A stretch of DNA of 64,000 nucleotides, taken from positions 1-64,000 of the forward strand of contig NZ_JAHOEA010000011.1 of assembly GCF_019127135.1 (NCBI RefSeq). Reading direction: 5' to 3'. Numbering within the stretch: the stretch's first letter is position 1; each line of letters opens with the position of its first letter. The stretch comes from Segatella copri (GTDB taxonomy: Bacteria; Bacteroidota; Bacteroidia; Bacteroidales; Bacteroidaceae). Of the stretch, positions 36,043 through 45,130 are shown piece after piece. A program made the position numbers and the translations under genes. The notes beneath the pieces were generated by a model, which was not told where the DNA came from, made no database searches, and saw nothing but the letters and a program-made list of their open reading frames with translations.

Positions 36043-37008
36043 ATGAAGAAAATAATAATAATATCAGGCATCGCTATGGCGGTTGCTGCCTTGGCGTGCC
36101 TTCCCGTTAAGGGACAGGAAAAGGTGGTTCCTTTTAAATATGGTAATATGGACCACTGGGTAATCAGAAATATCAAAGAATCAGGCATTATCGGAGGAAA
36201 TCAGAAAACAGTTTATGCCGTTGGACCTAATATGACCATCAATGGTAATATTCCTTATACCAATAAGGGTGGTTCGCCTTGGGGTTCCTCTAATGTCCTG
36301 GCACATGTATCGGGCATCTATAAGACGAATAACTCTGTGTTTCGTGACAAACATGGTAGTGGATATTGTGCCAAACTGGTAACCCATATTGAGAAAGTAA
36401 AAGTGCTGGGACTCATCAATATCAAGGTCTTGGCTGCCGGTTCTCTTTTTCTGGGTGATGTTCGTGAACCGATAACAAGTACCAAGGATGGTCCTAAAGC
36501 CATCAACTGGGGTATACCATTCACCGCACGTCCTAAGGCTTTGCGCTTTGATTATAAGACATCTCTCCCTCATGCAGCCAATCGTATCAAGCAGAATGGA
36601 TTTAGCGGAGCCTCTACGGTTGCAGGTCGAGATCATGCTATAGCTGTGCTCTATCTGCAGAAACGGCATGAAGATGCTAAGGGAAATATAACAGCTAAAC
36701 GTGTGGGTACGATGGTAGTCAGATTCGGAAAGAGTACCGATAGATGGGTGGAAGATGCTACCTATACAATCCATTATGGCGATATCCGCCACATGGCAGG
36801 TTATCAGGCTGCTACTATGGGACTGCGATCCACTGACTATGCCCGTAACAGCAAGGGTAAGAGTGTGCCGGTAAAAGAAGTAGGATGGGCGAGTGCTAAC
36901 GAAAAGCCTACTCATCTGATTCTTCAGTTCTCCTCATCCGATGGTGGAGCCTATATCGGAACTCCAGGCAATACCTTGTGGATTGATAATGTAGCATTGG
37001 TGTATTAA
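36043..37008 (+). CDS. PCMD domain-containing exported protein
   Basis: This is a 321-residue protein with a signal peptide (MKKIIIISGIAMAVAALACL ... G, about 1-24). Nearly all of the mature part fits the putative carbohydrate metabolism domain: ALRFDYKTSLPHAANRIKQN, RDHAIAVLYLQKRHEDAKGN and a final GGAYIGTPGNTLWIDNVALV. That last motif, SSSDGGAYIGTPGNTLWIDN, is characteristic. The family is beta-rich, found on Bacteroidetes surfaces, often in glycan loci; no enzyme activity is established. It is first of three tightly spaced genes with an Omp85-like barrel and a lipid A modifying enzyme. Confidence 0.88.
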   Translation: MKKIIIISGIAMAVAALACLPVKGQEKVVPFKYGNMDHWVIRNIKESGIIGGNQKTVYAVGPNMTINGNIPYTNKGGSPWGSSNVLAHVSGIYKTNNSVFRDKHGSGYCAKLVTHIEKVKVLGLINIKVLAAGSLFLGDVREPITSTKDGPKAINWGIPFTARPKALRFDYKTSLPHAANRIKQNGFSGASTVAGRDHAIAVLYLQKRHEDAKGNITAKRVGTMVVRFGKSTDRWVEDATYTIHYGDIRHMAGYQAATMGLRSTDYARNSKGKSVPVKEVGWASANEKPTHLILQFSSSDGGAYIGTPGNTLWIDNVALVY

Positions 37009-37026
37009 AATAATAAAATCGACAAA

Positions 37027-38202
37027 ATGAAGCATATTCTGACAATACTTATTATGATGTTGGCATTGGGCAGCTATGCCTCTGAGCCTTCTGTAACCGA
37101 TAGTATCTCATCTGCAGAGAAGGTGGATACGACGGCTTTACATGCCGGGAAATCATGGGTGAACCGGATTCTTGACTACTTTAATGATTCCAACAAAAAC
37201 AAGAAGCATAAGCGTTTCGATTTTAGTGTGATAGGTGGTCCTCATTATGCCTCTGATACCAAGTTTGGATTGGGATTGGTGGCAGCGGGACTATACCGTA
37301 CAGATCCGAATGACAGTATTCTTCCTCCTTCTAATGTCTCGCTTTATGGTGATGTGAGTTCTGTAGGTTTCTACATGTTGGGTGTCCGTGGTAACCATAT
37401 TGCTCCTAAAGGAAGATATCGCATCGATTATCACCTTTATTTCTATTCTTTTCCCTCTGAATTTTGGGGAATAGGCTATGAGATGGGCGATAACGATGCC
37501 AATAAGAGTGATATGAAGCGTTGGCAGGCTCAGGCTGAAGTTAGCTTCCTGTTTCGTGTAGCAGATAATTTCTATATCGGACCGATGGCGAGTTATGACT
37601 ATGTAATAGGTAAACATATTGAGCGTCCGGAATTACTGCAAGGCATGGATCAGCATACTTGGAATGTAGGAGCTGGCGTTTCTCTGGTATATGATAACAG
37701 AGATAATCTTACGAATCCACATCGTGGTATCTATCTGAATATCAATCAGATGTTCAGACCTGGATTTATGGGAAATGATTATGCTTTCAGTACGACGGCA
37801 TTTCGTTTTGATGCCTATCAGCGACTGGGTAAGGGAACGGTTCTTGCCGAGGACATTGGGGTTAACTTCAACTTTGGTAATCCTTCGTGGGGAATGATGG
37901 CTGAATTGGGTGGTACTCGTTCCATGCGTGGCTATTATGAAGGCCGTTATCGCGATAAACATTCTCTGGAAGCTACGGTTGAGTTGCGCCAACATGTATG
38001 GAAGCGTAATGGCATCGTAGTGTGGGTTGGAGCTGGAACCATCTTCCCGAAATTCTCGGCATTGCGCTCTAAACAGATTTTGCCGAATGCCGGTGTAGGT
38101 TATCGCTGGGAATTTAAGAAGAATGTGAATGTACGTCTGGATTATGGATTCGGTAAGTCGGGGCAGTCTGGCTTCCTGTTTAATATCAATGAAGCGTTTT
38201 AA
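37027..38202 (+). CDS. BamA/TamA (Omp85)-like outer-membrane beta-barrel protein
   Basis: This is a 391-residue protein with signal peptide (MKHILTILIMMLALGSYASE). The remainder is a 16-strand-like barrel of the surface-antigen type. It lacks the long POTRA region of BamA; only a short Lys-rich linker (NDSNKNKKHKRFDFSVIGGP) precedes the barrel. Omp85 signatures are GVSLVYDNRDNLTNPHRGIY (the strand preceding L6) and the MAELGGTRSMRGYYEGRYRD segment, where RxRGY-like RSMRGYYEGRYRD is the conserved loop-6 motif. It ends in the strand SGQSGFLFNINEAF. It sits 18 bases after the PCMD gene and 12 before eptA-like. Confidence 0.9.
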   Translation: MKHILTILIMMLALGSYASEPSVTDSISSAEKVDTTALHAGKSWVNRILDYFNDSNKNKKHKRFDFSVIGGPHYASDTKFGLGLVAAGLYRTDPNDSILPPSNVSLYGDVSSVGFYMLGVRGNHIAPKGRYRIDYHLYFYSFPSEFWGIGYEMGDNDANKSDMKRWQAQAEVSFLFRVADNFYIGPMASYDYVIGKHIERPELLQGMDQHTWNVGAGVSLVYDNRDNLTNPHRGIYLNINQMFRPGFMGNDYAFSTTAFRFDAYQRLGKGTVLAEDIGVNFNFGNPSWGMMAELGGTRSMRGYYEGRYRDKHSLEATVELRQHVWKRNGIVVWVGAGTIFPKFSALRSKQILPNAGVGYRWEFKKNVNVRLDYGFGKSGQSGFLFNINEAF

Positions 38203-38214
38203 TACAAGAGAAGA

Positions 38215-39939
38215 ATGAATCGTTTATCTTATATATATAATAAGGTGTCATCGGGGCAATTCCTGTATGTTTATGCTGTGGTGGCATTGCTGTTGCCTAA
38301 TATAGCCTTGTGTTATACCGAGTGCTTGGCTCCGTGGGCATGTGGTGTCAACGTGTTGCTGCCTTTGTCGCTGTATATGTTGTTCTTTTCTGTGGCTAAG
38401 CGTCCTGGTAAGATGATATGGTGGGCATTTATCTTTGTCTTTTTCGCTGCGTTCCAGCTGGTATTGCTTTATCTTTTCGGAACGGGAGTGATAGCAGTAG
38501 ATATGTTTCTGAATCTCGTAACTACCAATCCCGGTGAGGCGATGGAGCTGCTCGATAATCTGGCACCAGCCGTGGTAGGTGTGTTTGTGGTTTATTTGCC
38601 TTTGCTTATCCTGGGGGGTGTCAATATCAGAAGAGATAGCCGGTTGTCGGTTTCTTTCCAGCAGAGAGTTCGCCATTGGGCAATGCAGATTGGGGCTATA
38701 GGACTGTTCTGTCTGCTGGCAAGCTATCTGGTGGTGGATGGTTACCGTATGCGCAACCAGCTTTATCCTGTTAACGTTTGCTATAATCTCTATCTTGCTT
38801 TCGAGCGTAATGCGGCTTCAGAGAATTACAGGGAGGCAAGCCGGGATTTTAAGTTTGATGCCAGGAGTGAGCATTCTGCCACGGCTCCCGAGGTGTATGT
38901 GATGGTAGTAGGAGAGACGGCACGAGCTCATAATTTCAGTCTTTACGGCTATCCTCGAAATACCAATCCTCTGCTTTTCAAGACACCGGGTATCAAAGCT
39001 TTCCCGAATGTGACAACGCAGAGCAATACCACTCATAAGAGTGTACCGATGCTCTTGTCTGCTGCATCAGCCGAGGATTTTGAGCGACTTTTTCATGAGA
39101 AAGGCATCCTGGCGGCCTTTAAGGAAGCCGGATTCCATACAGTGTTTATCAGCAACCAGTTGCCCAATCATTCGTTTATCGATTTTCTGGGAGAACAGGC
39201 TGATGAGCATTATTTTCTGAAGAAAGAGGATGCTTCGCAAGGCAACCATTATGATGAGGATCTGTTGCAGAAACTGGATGAGATATTGCCATTGGCTGAT
39301 GCTTCCTCGTCTGCCCATTACCATTACCGTTATCGCAAACTCTTCGTGGTTCTTCATTCCTATGGTTCTCACTTCAATTATCAGGAGCGTTATCCTCGTA
39401 GTTTCGCTTACTTCAAGCCTGACAGTAAGAGCGAAGCGAAGCCAGAGAACCGGCGTGACCTGCTGAATGCATACGATAATACCATCCGGTATACCGATTA
39501 TATCCTGCATGGTATCGTAGAACGTCTGCAGAAATGGGAGGGGGTACAGACTAAGACGGATGGGGTATATGATCAGCCTACATCAGCGATGCTCTATACC
39601 AGCGATCATGGAGAGAATATCTTTGATGATGAGCGCAGCCTCTTCCTTCACGCCGCACCGAAGGCTTCGGATTACGAACTGCATGTGCCTTTCATCATCT
39701 GGACTTCTGCTGGATTCAGTAAACAATATCCGGATATATTGAAGGCATTGGGAGAAAATCGGTCAAAACAGGTGCAGAGTAGTCTTTCGGCTTTTCATAC
39801 TATGTTGGGCATCGGTGGCATTCAGACCCGTTATCGTCTGGATGAATACTCGGTGGCAAGTGGTAAATATCATCCAACGAAATTGCTCTATCTCGATGAT
39901 CATGATGAGGCAATACCGCAGGAAGATGCCAAGTTTTAG
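38215..39939 (+). CDS. phosphoethanolamine transferase (EptA-like, sulfatase fold)
   Basis: This is a 574-residue protein. Five N-terminal transmembrane segments (about 15-185) are followed by a periplasmic alkaline-phosphatase-type domain. The catalytic Thr is in VVGETARAHNFSLYGYPRNT (about residue 233). Zinc-ligand regions include the TSDHGENIFDDE box. It transfers phosphoethanolamine from phosphatidylethanolamine to lipid A or another surface glycan, lowering negative charge and often polymyxin susceptibility. It is last in the operon with PCMD and Omp85-like genes. Confidence 0.93.
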   Translation: MNRLSYIYNKVSSGQFLYVYAVVALLLPNIALCYTECLAPWACGVNVLLPLSLYMLFFSVAKRPGKMIWWAFIFVFFAAFQLVLLYLFGTGVIAVDMFLNLVTTNPGEAMELLDNLAPAVVGVFVVYLPLLILGGVNIRRDSRLSVSFQQRVRHWAMQIGAIGLFCLLASYLVVDGYRMRNQLYPVNVCYNLYLAFERNAASENYREASRDFKFDARSEHSATAPEVYVMVVGETARAHNFSLYGYPRNTNPLLFKTPGIKAFPNVTTQSNTTHKSVPMLLSAASAEDFERLFHEKGILAAFKEAGFHTVFISNQLPNHSFIDFLGEQADEHYFLKKEDASQGNHYDEDLLQKLDEILPLADASSSAHYHYRYRKLFVVLHSYGSHFNYQERYPRSFAYFKPDSKSEAKPENRRDLLNAYDNTIRYTDYILHGIVERLQKWEGVQTKTDGVYDQPTSAMLYTSDHGENIFDDERSLFLHAAPKASDYELHVPFIIWTSAGFSKQYPDILKALGENRSKQVQSSLSAFHTMLGIGGIQTRYRLDEYSVASGKYHPTKLLYLDDHDEAIPQEDAKF

Positions 39940-40022
39940 TGTTAATTTATAAGCCAAAAGGCTTTCTTGCTGTAAAATACATGAAAAGAGTTTTCGTAAA
40001 TGTCAATTATTTGCGAAAACTC

Positions 40023-40053
40023 TTTGTCGTATCTATAATTTGCTGTATCTTTG
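40023..40053 (+). promoter_or_regulatory. Bacteroidetes promoter of the GNAT-nitrilase fusion gene
   Basis: TTTG (40023-40026), a 19-bp spacer, then TATCTTTG (40046-40053), 37 bases before the start. Confidence 0.85.
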
Positions 40054-40089
40054 CACCCGGATTTAGATAATAATAAAAATACAGTTGTT

Positions 40090-41619
40090 ATGGAACCAAC
40101 TCGAAAAATCGAAAAGGTAGGCATGCGCAACCTTCGCATGGAGGATTATGATCAGCTTGCCAAGTCATTTAGGCGTATTTACGCAGACTCAGATGTATTC
40201 TGGACAAAAGAACAGATTAAGAAACTCATTACCATCTTCCCTGAGGGACAGGTGGTTATTATCGTTGATGATAAGATTGTGGGCTGTGCGCTCTCTATCA
40301 TCGTCAATTATAATATGGTGAAGGGCGATCATACCTATGCTCAGGTTACGGGTAATGAAACCTTCAATACCCACGATCCTAATGGAAACATTCTTTACGG
40401 CATCGAGGTATTTATCCACCCTGATTATCGCGGTTTGCGCCTGGCTCGCCGTATGTATGAGTATCGCAAGGAACTCTGCGAGAAGCTCAATCTGAAGGCT
40501 ATCATGTTTGGCGGTCGTATACCAAACTATCACAAGTATGCCGATAAGATGCGCCCTAAGGAGTATATCGAGCATGTAAGAAGCCGTGAAATCTATGACC
40601 CGGTTCTTACCTTCCAGCTTTCCAATGATTTCCACGTGCGCCGCGTGATTCGCAATTATCTTCCTAGTGATGAGGAGAGCGAACACTGCGCCACCCTCTT
40701 GCAGTGGGATAACATCTATTATCAGCCACCTACGGATTCTTATGTAGACCGCAAGCCAACCGTAAGAATCGGATTGGTACAGTGGCAGATGCGCCCATAC
40801 GCTTCGGTGGATGACCTCTTCGAACAGGTTGAGTTCTTCGTTGATTCTGTGAGCGATTACAAGAGCGATTTCATCCTCTTCCCTGAGTATTTCAATGCGC
40901 CTTTGATGGCTCGTTTCAACGACTTGGGTGAGGCACAGAGCATCCGAAAGATGGCGCAGTATACCGAAGAAATCCGTGACCGTTTCCGCGAGTTGGCCAT
41001 CAGTTACAACATCAATATCATCACGGGTAGTATGCCTTATCTCAAGGACGATTCCCTCTATAATGTGGGCTTCCTCTGCCGTAGAGATGGTAGCGTAGAC
41101 ATGTACGAGAAGATTCATGTTACCCCAGATGAGCAGAAGTGCTGGGGATTGAGTGGCGGTAGCCATATCCAGACCTTCGATACCGATTGCGGTAAGATTG
41201 GTATCGTGATCTGCTATGATGTGGAGTTCCCTGAGTTGTCAAGATTAATGGCGGATGATGGCATGCAGATTCTCTTCGTTCCATTCATGACTGATACGCA
41301 GAATGCTTACTCTCGAGTAAGAGTATGTGCCCAGGCGCGTGCCATCGAGAACGAGTGCTATGTAGCCATTGCGGGTAGTGTGGGCAACTTGCCTCGTGTT
41401 CATAACATGGATATCCAGTATGCCCAGAGCGCCGTGTTCACCCCTTGCGACTTTGCTTTCCCTAACGATGGCAAGCGTTCAGAGGCAACACCTAATACCG
41501 AGATGATTCTCGTATCAGATGTTGACCTGAATCTCTTGAATGAGCTTCATACCTACGGTGCTGTAAGAAATCTTCGCGACCGCCGCAAGGATCTGTATGA
41601 ATTGAAACAGAAAAAGTAA
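40090..41619 (+). CDS. GNAT acetyltransferase-carbon-nitrogen hydrolase fusion protein
   Basis: This is a 509-residue two-domain protein. The GNAT domain occupies about 8-190 (MRNLRMEDYDQLAKSFRRIY; acetyl-CoA region VFIHPDYRGLRLARRMYEYR). The nitrilase-superfamily domain occupies about 225-495 with the full catalytic triad: Glu in ILFPEYFNAPL (about 264), Lys in YEKIHVTPDEQK (about 339), Cys in GIVICYDVEFPELSR (about 374). This fusion is a known bacterial architecture; the substrate is not established. The start was chosen at MEPTRKIEKVGMR because it follows the promoter by a short leader. It is monocistronic. Confidence 0.93.
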   Translation: MEPTRKIEKVGMRNLRMEDYDQLAKSFRRIYADSDVFWTKEQIKKLITIFPEGQVVIIVDDKIVGCALSIIVNYNMVKGDHTYAQVTGNETFNTHDPNGNILYGIEVFIHPDYRGLRLARRMYEYRKELCEKLNLKAIMFGGRIPNYHKYADKMRPKEYIEHVRSREIYDPVLTFQLSNDFHVRRVIRNYLPSDEESEHCATLLQWDNIYYQPPTDSYVDRKPTVRIGLVQWQMRPYASVDDLFEQVEFFVDSVSDYKSDFILFPEYFNAPLMARFNDLGEAQSIRKMAQYTEEIRDRFRELAISYNINIITGSMPYLKDDSLYNVGFLCRRDGSVDMYEKIHVTPDEQKCWGLSGGSHIQTFDTDCGKIGIVICYDVEFPELSRLMADDGMQILFVPFMTDTQNAYSRVRVCAQARAIENECYVAIAGSVGNLPRVHNMDIQYAQSAVFTPCDFAFPNDGKRSEATPNTEMILVSDVDLNLLNELHTYGAVRNLRDRRKDLYELKQKK

Positions 41620-41624
41620 GTTAA

Positions 41625-41653
41625 GTGAAGAGTGAAGAACGAAGAGTGAAGAA
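41625..41653. repeat. heptamer array (GTGAAGA) with ATTCAATTG flank
   Basis: Four heptamers (GTGAAGA, GTGAAGA, ACGAAGA, GTGAAGA) lie between the fusion gene and menC. The same 29 bases occur on the minus strand inside the DUF3987 gene at 59547-59575. Confidence 0.85.
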
Positions 41654-41679
41654 TTCAATTGTATTGATATATATAAAGA

Positions 41680-42807
41680 ATGTATAAGATAGAAATCTCG
41701 GAGCGCACGCTCCACTTCAAGCAGCCGGCAGGCACGTCTCGTGGCGTCTATACCACGAGACACAGTTATTATCTCACTCTTACCTCGGATGAAATGCCGG
41801 GAGTAGAGGGAGTGGGAGAGTGTGCTACGCTCCCAGATCTCAGTTGCGATGCCAAACCGGAATATGAGATGACCTTGCGACAGGTTTGTCAGATGGTAGA
41901 GCAGATGGGACGCATCCCTTACGATATGATTCGTGCTTATCCAAGCATTACTTTCGGTCTCGAAACCGCCTTTGCTTCGTTCTTTGATGAAGCGAAGAAG
42001 AAGCTGGGGGCAATGAATCTGTCTGAGGGAAAGACTTCTGTCGAAATACTGAAGGAGGCGGGAGTCTCTGTTCCTATGGGAATGGAGAATCTTGTCAATC
42101 TCTTCGATTCTCCTTTCGGAAGAGGTGAAGAAGGTATCACAATCAACGGACTGGTGTGGATGGGTACTTACGAGGAGATGCTGGCCCGGTTGGAGGAAAA
42201 ACTCCAGGCGGGTTTCCATTGCGTGAAACTGAAGATTGGTGCCATTGATTTCTTCAAGGAACTCGATCTCATCAAGCGTATCCGTGATGTATATACCAAG
42301 GAGCAGGTTGAGTTGCGTGTAGATGCCAATGGCGGCTTCTTGCCGGAGAATGCAATGAGCCAGCTGGAGGCTTTGGCTAAATATGACATTCATTCGATAG
42401 AGCAGCCTATCAAGCAGCATCAGTGGCCAAAGATGGCTCAGCTTTGTCGCGAAACACCGCTTCCTATCGCCCTGGATGAGGAGTTGATTGGTGTGAATGT
42501 CAGAAGCATGAAGGAGGCATTGCTCGATACCATTCGTCCGCAATATATCATCTTGAAGCCTTCGCTTCATGGTGGAATCTATGGATGTAACGAGTGGATA
42601 GAACTGGCTAACCAGCGAGGCATCGGCAGCTGGATTACTTCTGCTCTTGAGAGTAATATCGGTCTGAATGCTATTGCTCATTATGCAGCTAAAGTATATG
42701 GTCCTAATGTCAAGATGCCGCAAGGCTTGGGTACCGGTCAGCTCTTTACTGATAATATACCGATGCCATTGGAAATCCGGGGGGATAAACTCTTTGTTGT
42801 AAAATGA
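41680..42807 (+). CDS. menC: o-succinylbenzoate synthase
   Basis: This is a 375-residue enolase-superfamily enzyme that dehydrates SHCHC to o-succinylbenzoate in menaquinone synthesis. Catalytic features are Lys in FHCVKLKIGAIDF (about 183), metal ligands Asp in LRVDANGGFLPENAM (about 214), Glu in SIEQPI (about 240) and Asp-Glu in ALDEELIGVN (about 265), and Lys in YIILKPSLHGG. The N-terminal capping domain carries QPAGTSRGVYTTRHSYYLTL. It is followed by menE after 42 bases, so the pair forms a partial men operon. menaquinone is the usual quinone of anaerobic Bacteroidales. Confidence 0.95.
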   Translation: MYKIEISERTLHFKQPAGTSRGVYTTRHSYYLTLTSDEMPGVEGVGECATLPDLSCDAKPEYEMTLRQVCQMVEQMGRIPYDMIRAYPSITFGLETAFASFFDEAKKKLGAMNLSEGKTSVEILKEAGVSVPMGMENLVNLFDSPFGRGEEGITINGLVWMGTYEEMLARLEEKLQAGFHCVKLKIGAIDFFKELDLIKRIRDVYTKEQVELRVDANGGFLPENAMSQLEALAKYDIHSIEQPIKQHQWPKMAQLCRETPLPIALDEELIGVNVRSMKEALLDTIRPQYIILKPSLHGGIYGCNEWIELANQRGIGSWITSALESNIGLNAIAHYAAKVYGPNVKMPQGLGTGQLFTDNIPMPLEIRGDKLFVVK

Positions 42808-42849
42808 CTCTGGAAGAATTTTCGTAATAACTTTCAAAGAATTCTCGTA

Positions 42850-43833
42850 ATGACTTTAGAAGATTTCCTTTCTGAATGGAATAACGATAGCGACACGGTG
42901 CTTGTGCATACCAGTGGCTCCACAGGCAAGCCTAAACCGATGTTGGTTGAGAAGAAGCGAATGCTCAACTCAGCCCGCATCACCTGTGATTTCCTGGGAT
43001 TGAAGCCTGGCGACAGTGCCCTGTTGTGCATGTCGCTCGATTATATTGCAGGTAAGATGGTGGTGGTGCGGAGTATAGAGCGCCATCTCCATCTTATTTC
43101 TGTATCCCCAAGTGGGCATCCTTTGAAAGATGTAAATAAAGAGATTACCTTCGCTGCAATGGTCCCGATGCAGGTTTATAATACCCTGCAGGTTCCTGAA
43201 GAGCGGGCTCGACTCTGCCGCATCAGTCATCTTATTATCGGTGGCGGGGCCATAGATGAGGCTCTCGAACAGAAACTGAAGGCTCTTCCCGGAGATATTG
43301 CCATCTGGAGTACCTACGGAATGACCGAAACGCTCTCGCATATTGCCCTGAGAAGAATTAACGGTGCTGAGGCTAGTGAATGGTACCAGCCTTTCGATAG
43401 TGTCAGAATCAGTCAGACCGATGAAGGTTGTCTGGTGATAGATGCTCCGCAGGTCTGTGCTGAGCCCCTGGTAACGAACGATATAGTGGAAATAGAATCC
43501 TATATATATAATAAGGTGGAAAAACTCCGTTTTCGCATCAAAGGCAGAAAAGACAATGTGATTTGCAGCGGAGGCATTAAGATTCAGATAGAAGAGGTTG
43601 AGGCTCTGTTGAAGCCTTATCTCGAAAAACCTTTCATGATAGCCAAGAAGAAAGACGGGAAGTTTGGAGAAATTGCTGTCCTCCTGACGGAAGATGAGGA
43701 TATGAAAAAAATAGAGGCGACTGTTCGCCGCCTCTTATCTGATCATAAATATTGGATTCCAAGAGAATTCCTTCATGTAAATCAACTCCCGCTTACCGAA
43801 ACCGGAAAGCCGAAGCGCTCTATCTTTCTTTAA
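42850..43833 (+). CDS. menE: o-succinylbenzoate-CoA ligase
   Basis: This is a 327-residue AMP-forming acyl-CoA synthetase that activates o-succinylbenzoate with ATP and CoA. The P-loop motif VLVHTSGSTGKPKPMLVEKK is close to the N-terminus, then IWSTYGMTETLSHIALR (motif II), RFRIKGRKDNVICSGGIKIQ (hinge) and LPLTETGKPKRS (catalytic Lys). It is much shorter than classical MenE (about 450-490), lacking most of the N-terminal subdomain. This compact form is typical in Bacteroidetes. It lies directly behind menC. Confidence 0.92.
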   Translation: MTLEDFLSEWNNDSDTVLVHTSGSTGKPKPMLVEKKRMLNSARITCDFLGLKPGDSALLCMSLDYIAGKMVVVRSIERHLHLISVSPSGHPLKDVNKEITFAAMVPMQVYNTLQVPEERARLCRISHLIIGGGAIDEALEQKLKALPGDIAIWSTYGMTETLSHIALRRINGAEASEWYQPFDSVRISQTDEGCLVIDAPQVCAEPLVTNDIVEIESYIYNKVEKLRFRIKGRKDNVICSGGIKIQIEEVEALLKPYLEKPFMIAKKKDGKFGEIAVLLTEDEDMKKIEATVRRLLSDHKYWIPREFLHVNQLPLTETGKPKRSIFL

Positions 43834-43866
43834 AAGGATTCTCTGAAGAAATATTCTTTAGCTGAA

Positions 43867-44913
43867 TTATCCTTCTCTGAAGAAATCGAGTGCTTCCTTG
43901 ATTTCTTCTGTCGTAGCAGTCTGGTTGATACGGATATCGCCTATGCCGCCCAGCATCGTGAAGTTGATGATACCATTCTGGTTCTTCTTGTCATGGTGCA
44001 TCAGTTCTATCAGTTCATCATAGTCATCGCAGGTAATATCCAGTGTACCATAGAATTCCTTGATGAAGTTTACGGTCTGGCGCATCTTCTCTGTAGGGAA
44101 TCCGGTCTTGGCAACACTCAGATAGAGTTCTGGAATCAGACCGAATGCCACTGCATAACCATGCAGGATAGGCTTGCGCTTCAATGCCCAACTCTCGAAT
44201 GCATGACCGAAAGTATGGCCCAGGTTCAGTGCCTTGCGGATGCCCTGCTCGTGCGGATCCTGCTCTACAATGCGCTCCTTCACCTTCACGCTGTCGCCTA
44301 CCATGCGCTGCAACTGCTTCAAATCAGGCTTGTCGAGGTCAAAGCTGACCAGTTCTTCCCACATGGCTTCTGTAGAAATCAGACCGTGTTTCAGCATTTC
44401 TGCATAGCCCGAACAGATGTTTTCTGCATCGAGCGTCTTCAGGAACTCTGTATCGAGAATAACAAATTTAGAATCATTGAACACACCTACTTCGTTCTTC
44501 AGTCCGCCGAAGTTGATGCCTGTCTTTCCACCTACCGATGCGTCTACCATAGCCAGCAGGGTGGTAGGAATATTGATAAAGTTGATGCCTCTCTTAAAAG
44601 TGCTGGCAGCAAAGCCACCCAGGTCGGTTACCATACCGCCGCCCAGATTAATCATACAGGAGTGGCGTGAAGCTCCACCCTCCTGCAGTCCTTTCCATAC
44701 CATCATCAGACTCTCGATGTCTTTATGGCTGTCTGTAGCCGGAATAGTGATGATATGGGCTTCCTTCATGCAGTAAAAATTCTGCAATACAGGCATGCAT
44801 AGTTCCAATGTCGTAGTATCAGTAAGCACAAAAAGCTTGTCGTGCTCACATTCTGAAAGTGCACTTACCAGTTCGCTTTCCAGTTGGGTTGATATGATTA
44901 CTCTTTGTTCCAT
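43867..44913 (-). CDS. aroB: 3-dehydroquinate synthase
   Basis: This is a 348-residue NAD- and metal-dependent enzyme that cyclises DAHP to 3-dehydroquinate, the second step of the shikimate pathway. Motifs are MINLGGGMVTDLGGFAASTF, KRGINFINIPTTLLAMVDAS, VGGKTGINFGGLKNEVGVF and the metal-ligand His region in LNLGHTFGHAFESWALKRKP with HGYAVAFGLIPELYLS. Length is normal. It is convergent with menE and transcribed from a well-formed promoter. aroC lies about 38 kb away. Confidence 0.96.
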   Translation of the reverse strand: MEQRVIISTQLESELVSALSECEHDKLFVLTDTTTLELCMPVLQNFYCMKEAHIITIPATDSHKDIESLMMVWKGLQEGGASRHSCMINLGGGMVTDLGGFAASTFKRGINFINIPTTLLAMVDASVGGKTGINFGGLKNEVGVFNDSKFVILDTEFLKTLDAENICSGYAEMLKHGLISTEAMWEELVSFDLDKPDLKQLQRMVGDSVKVKERIVEQDPHEQGIRKALNLGHTFGHAFESWALKRKPILHGYAVAFGLIPELYLSVAKTGFPTEKMRQTVNFIKEFYGTLDITCDDYDELIELMHHDKKNQNGIINFTMLGGIGDIRINQTATTEEIKEALDFFREG

Positions 44914-44939
44914 AACATTCTAACGTATTAATTTTTGTG

Positions 44940-44970
44940 CAAAGATACACTAAAATGGAGACAATACAAA
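44940..44970 (-). promoter_or_regulatory. Bacteroidetes promoter of aroB
   Basis: Minus-strand TTTG (44967-44970), a 19-bp spacer, then TATCTTTG (44940-44947), 27 bases before the start. Confidence 0.85.
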
Positions 44971-45130
44971 AAAAAAGTTGCTAAATTAGCGTTTTTTTTC
45001 TCATAATGCATTAAACCTTGGCGTTTTTAACGCGTCAAAACAATCGAGTAACAAAAATGATAATAGAATATCATAGCCATTATGTGTGAAAACACTCATA
45101 GTTGGAAATAATAACAAATTAAAAATAAGA

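Noticed and set aside
41515..42837. 440-codon antisense frame opposite menC
   Set aside because: It covers a well-conserved enzyme on the other strand and has no protein-like motifs; the length is due to codon bias.
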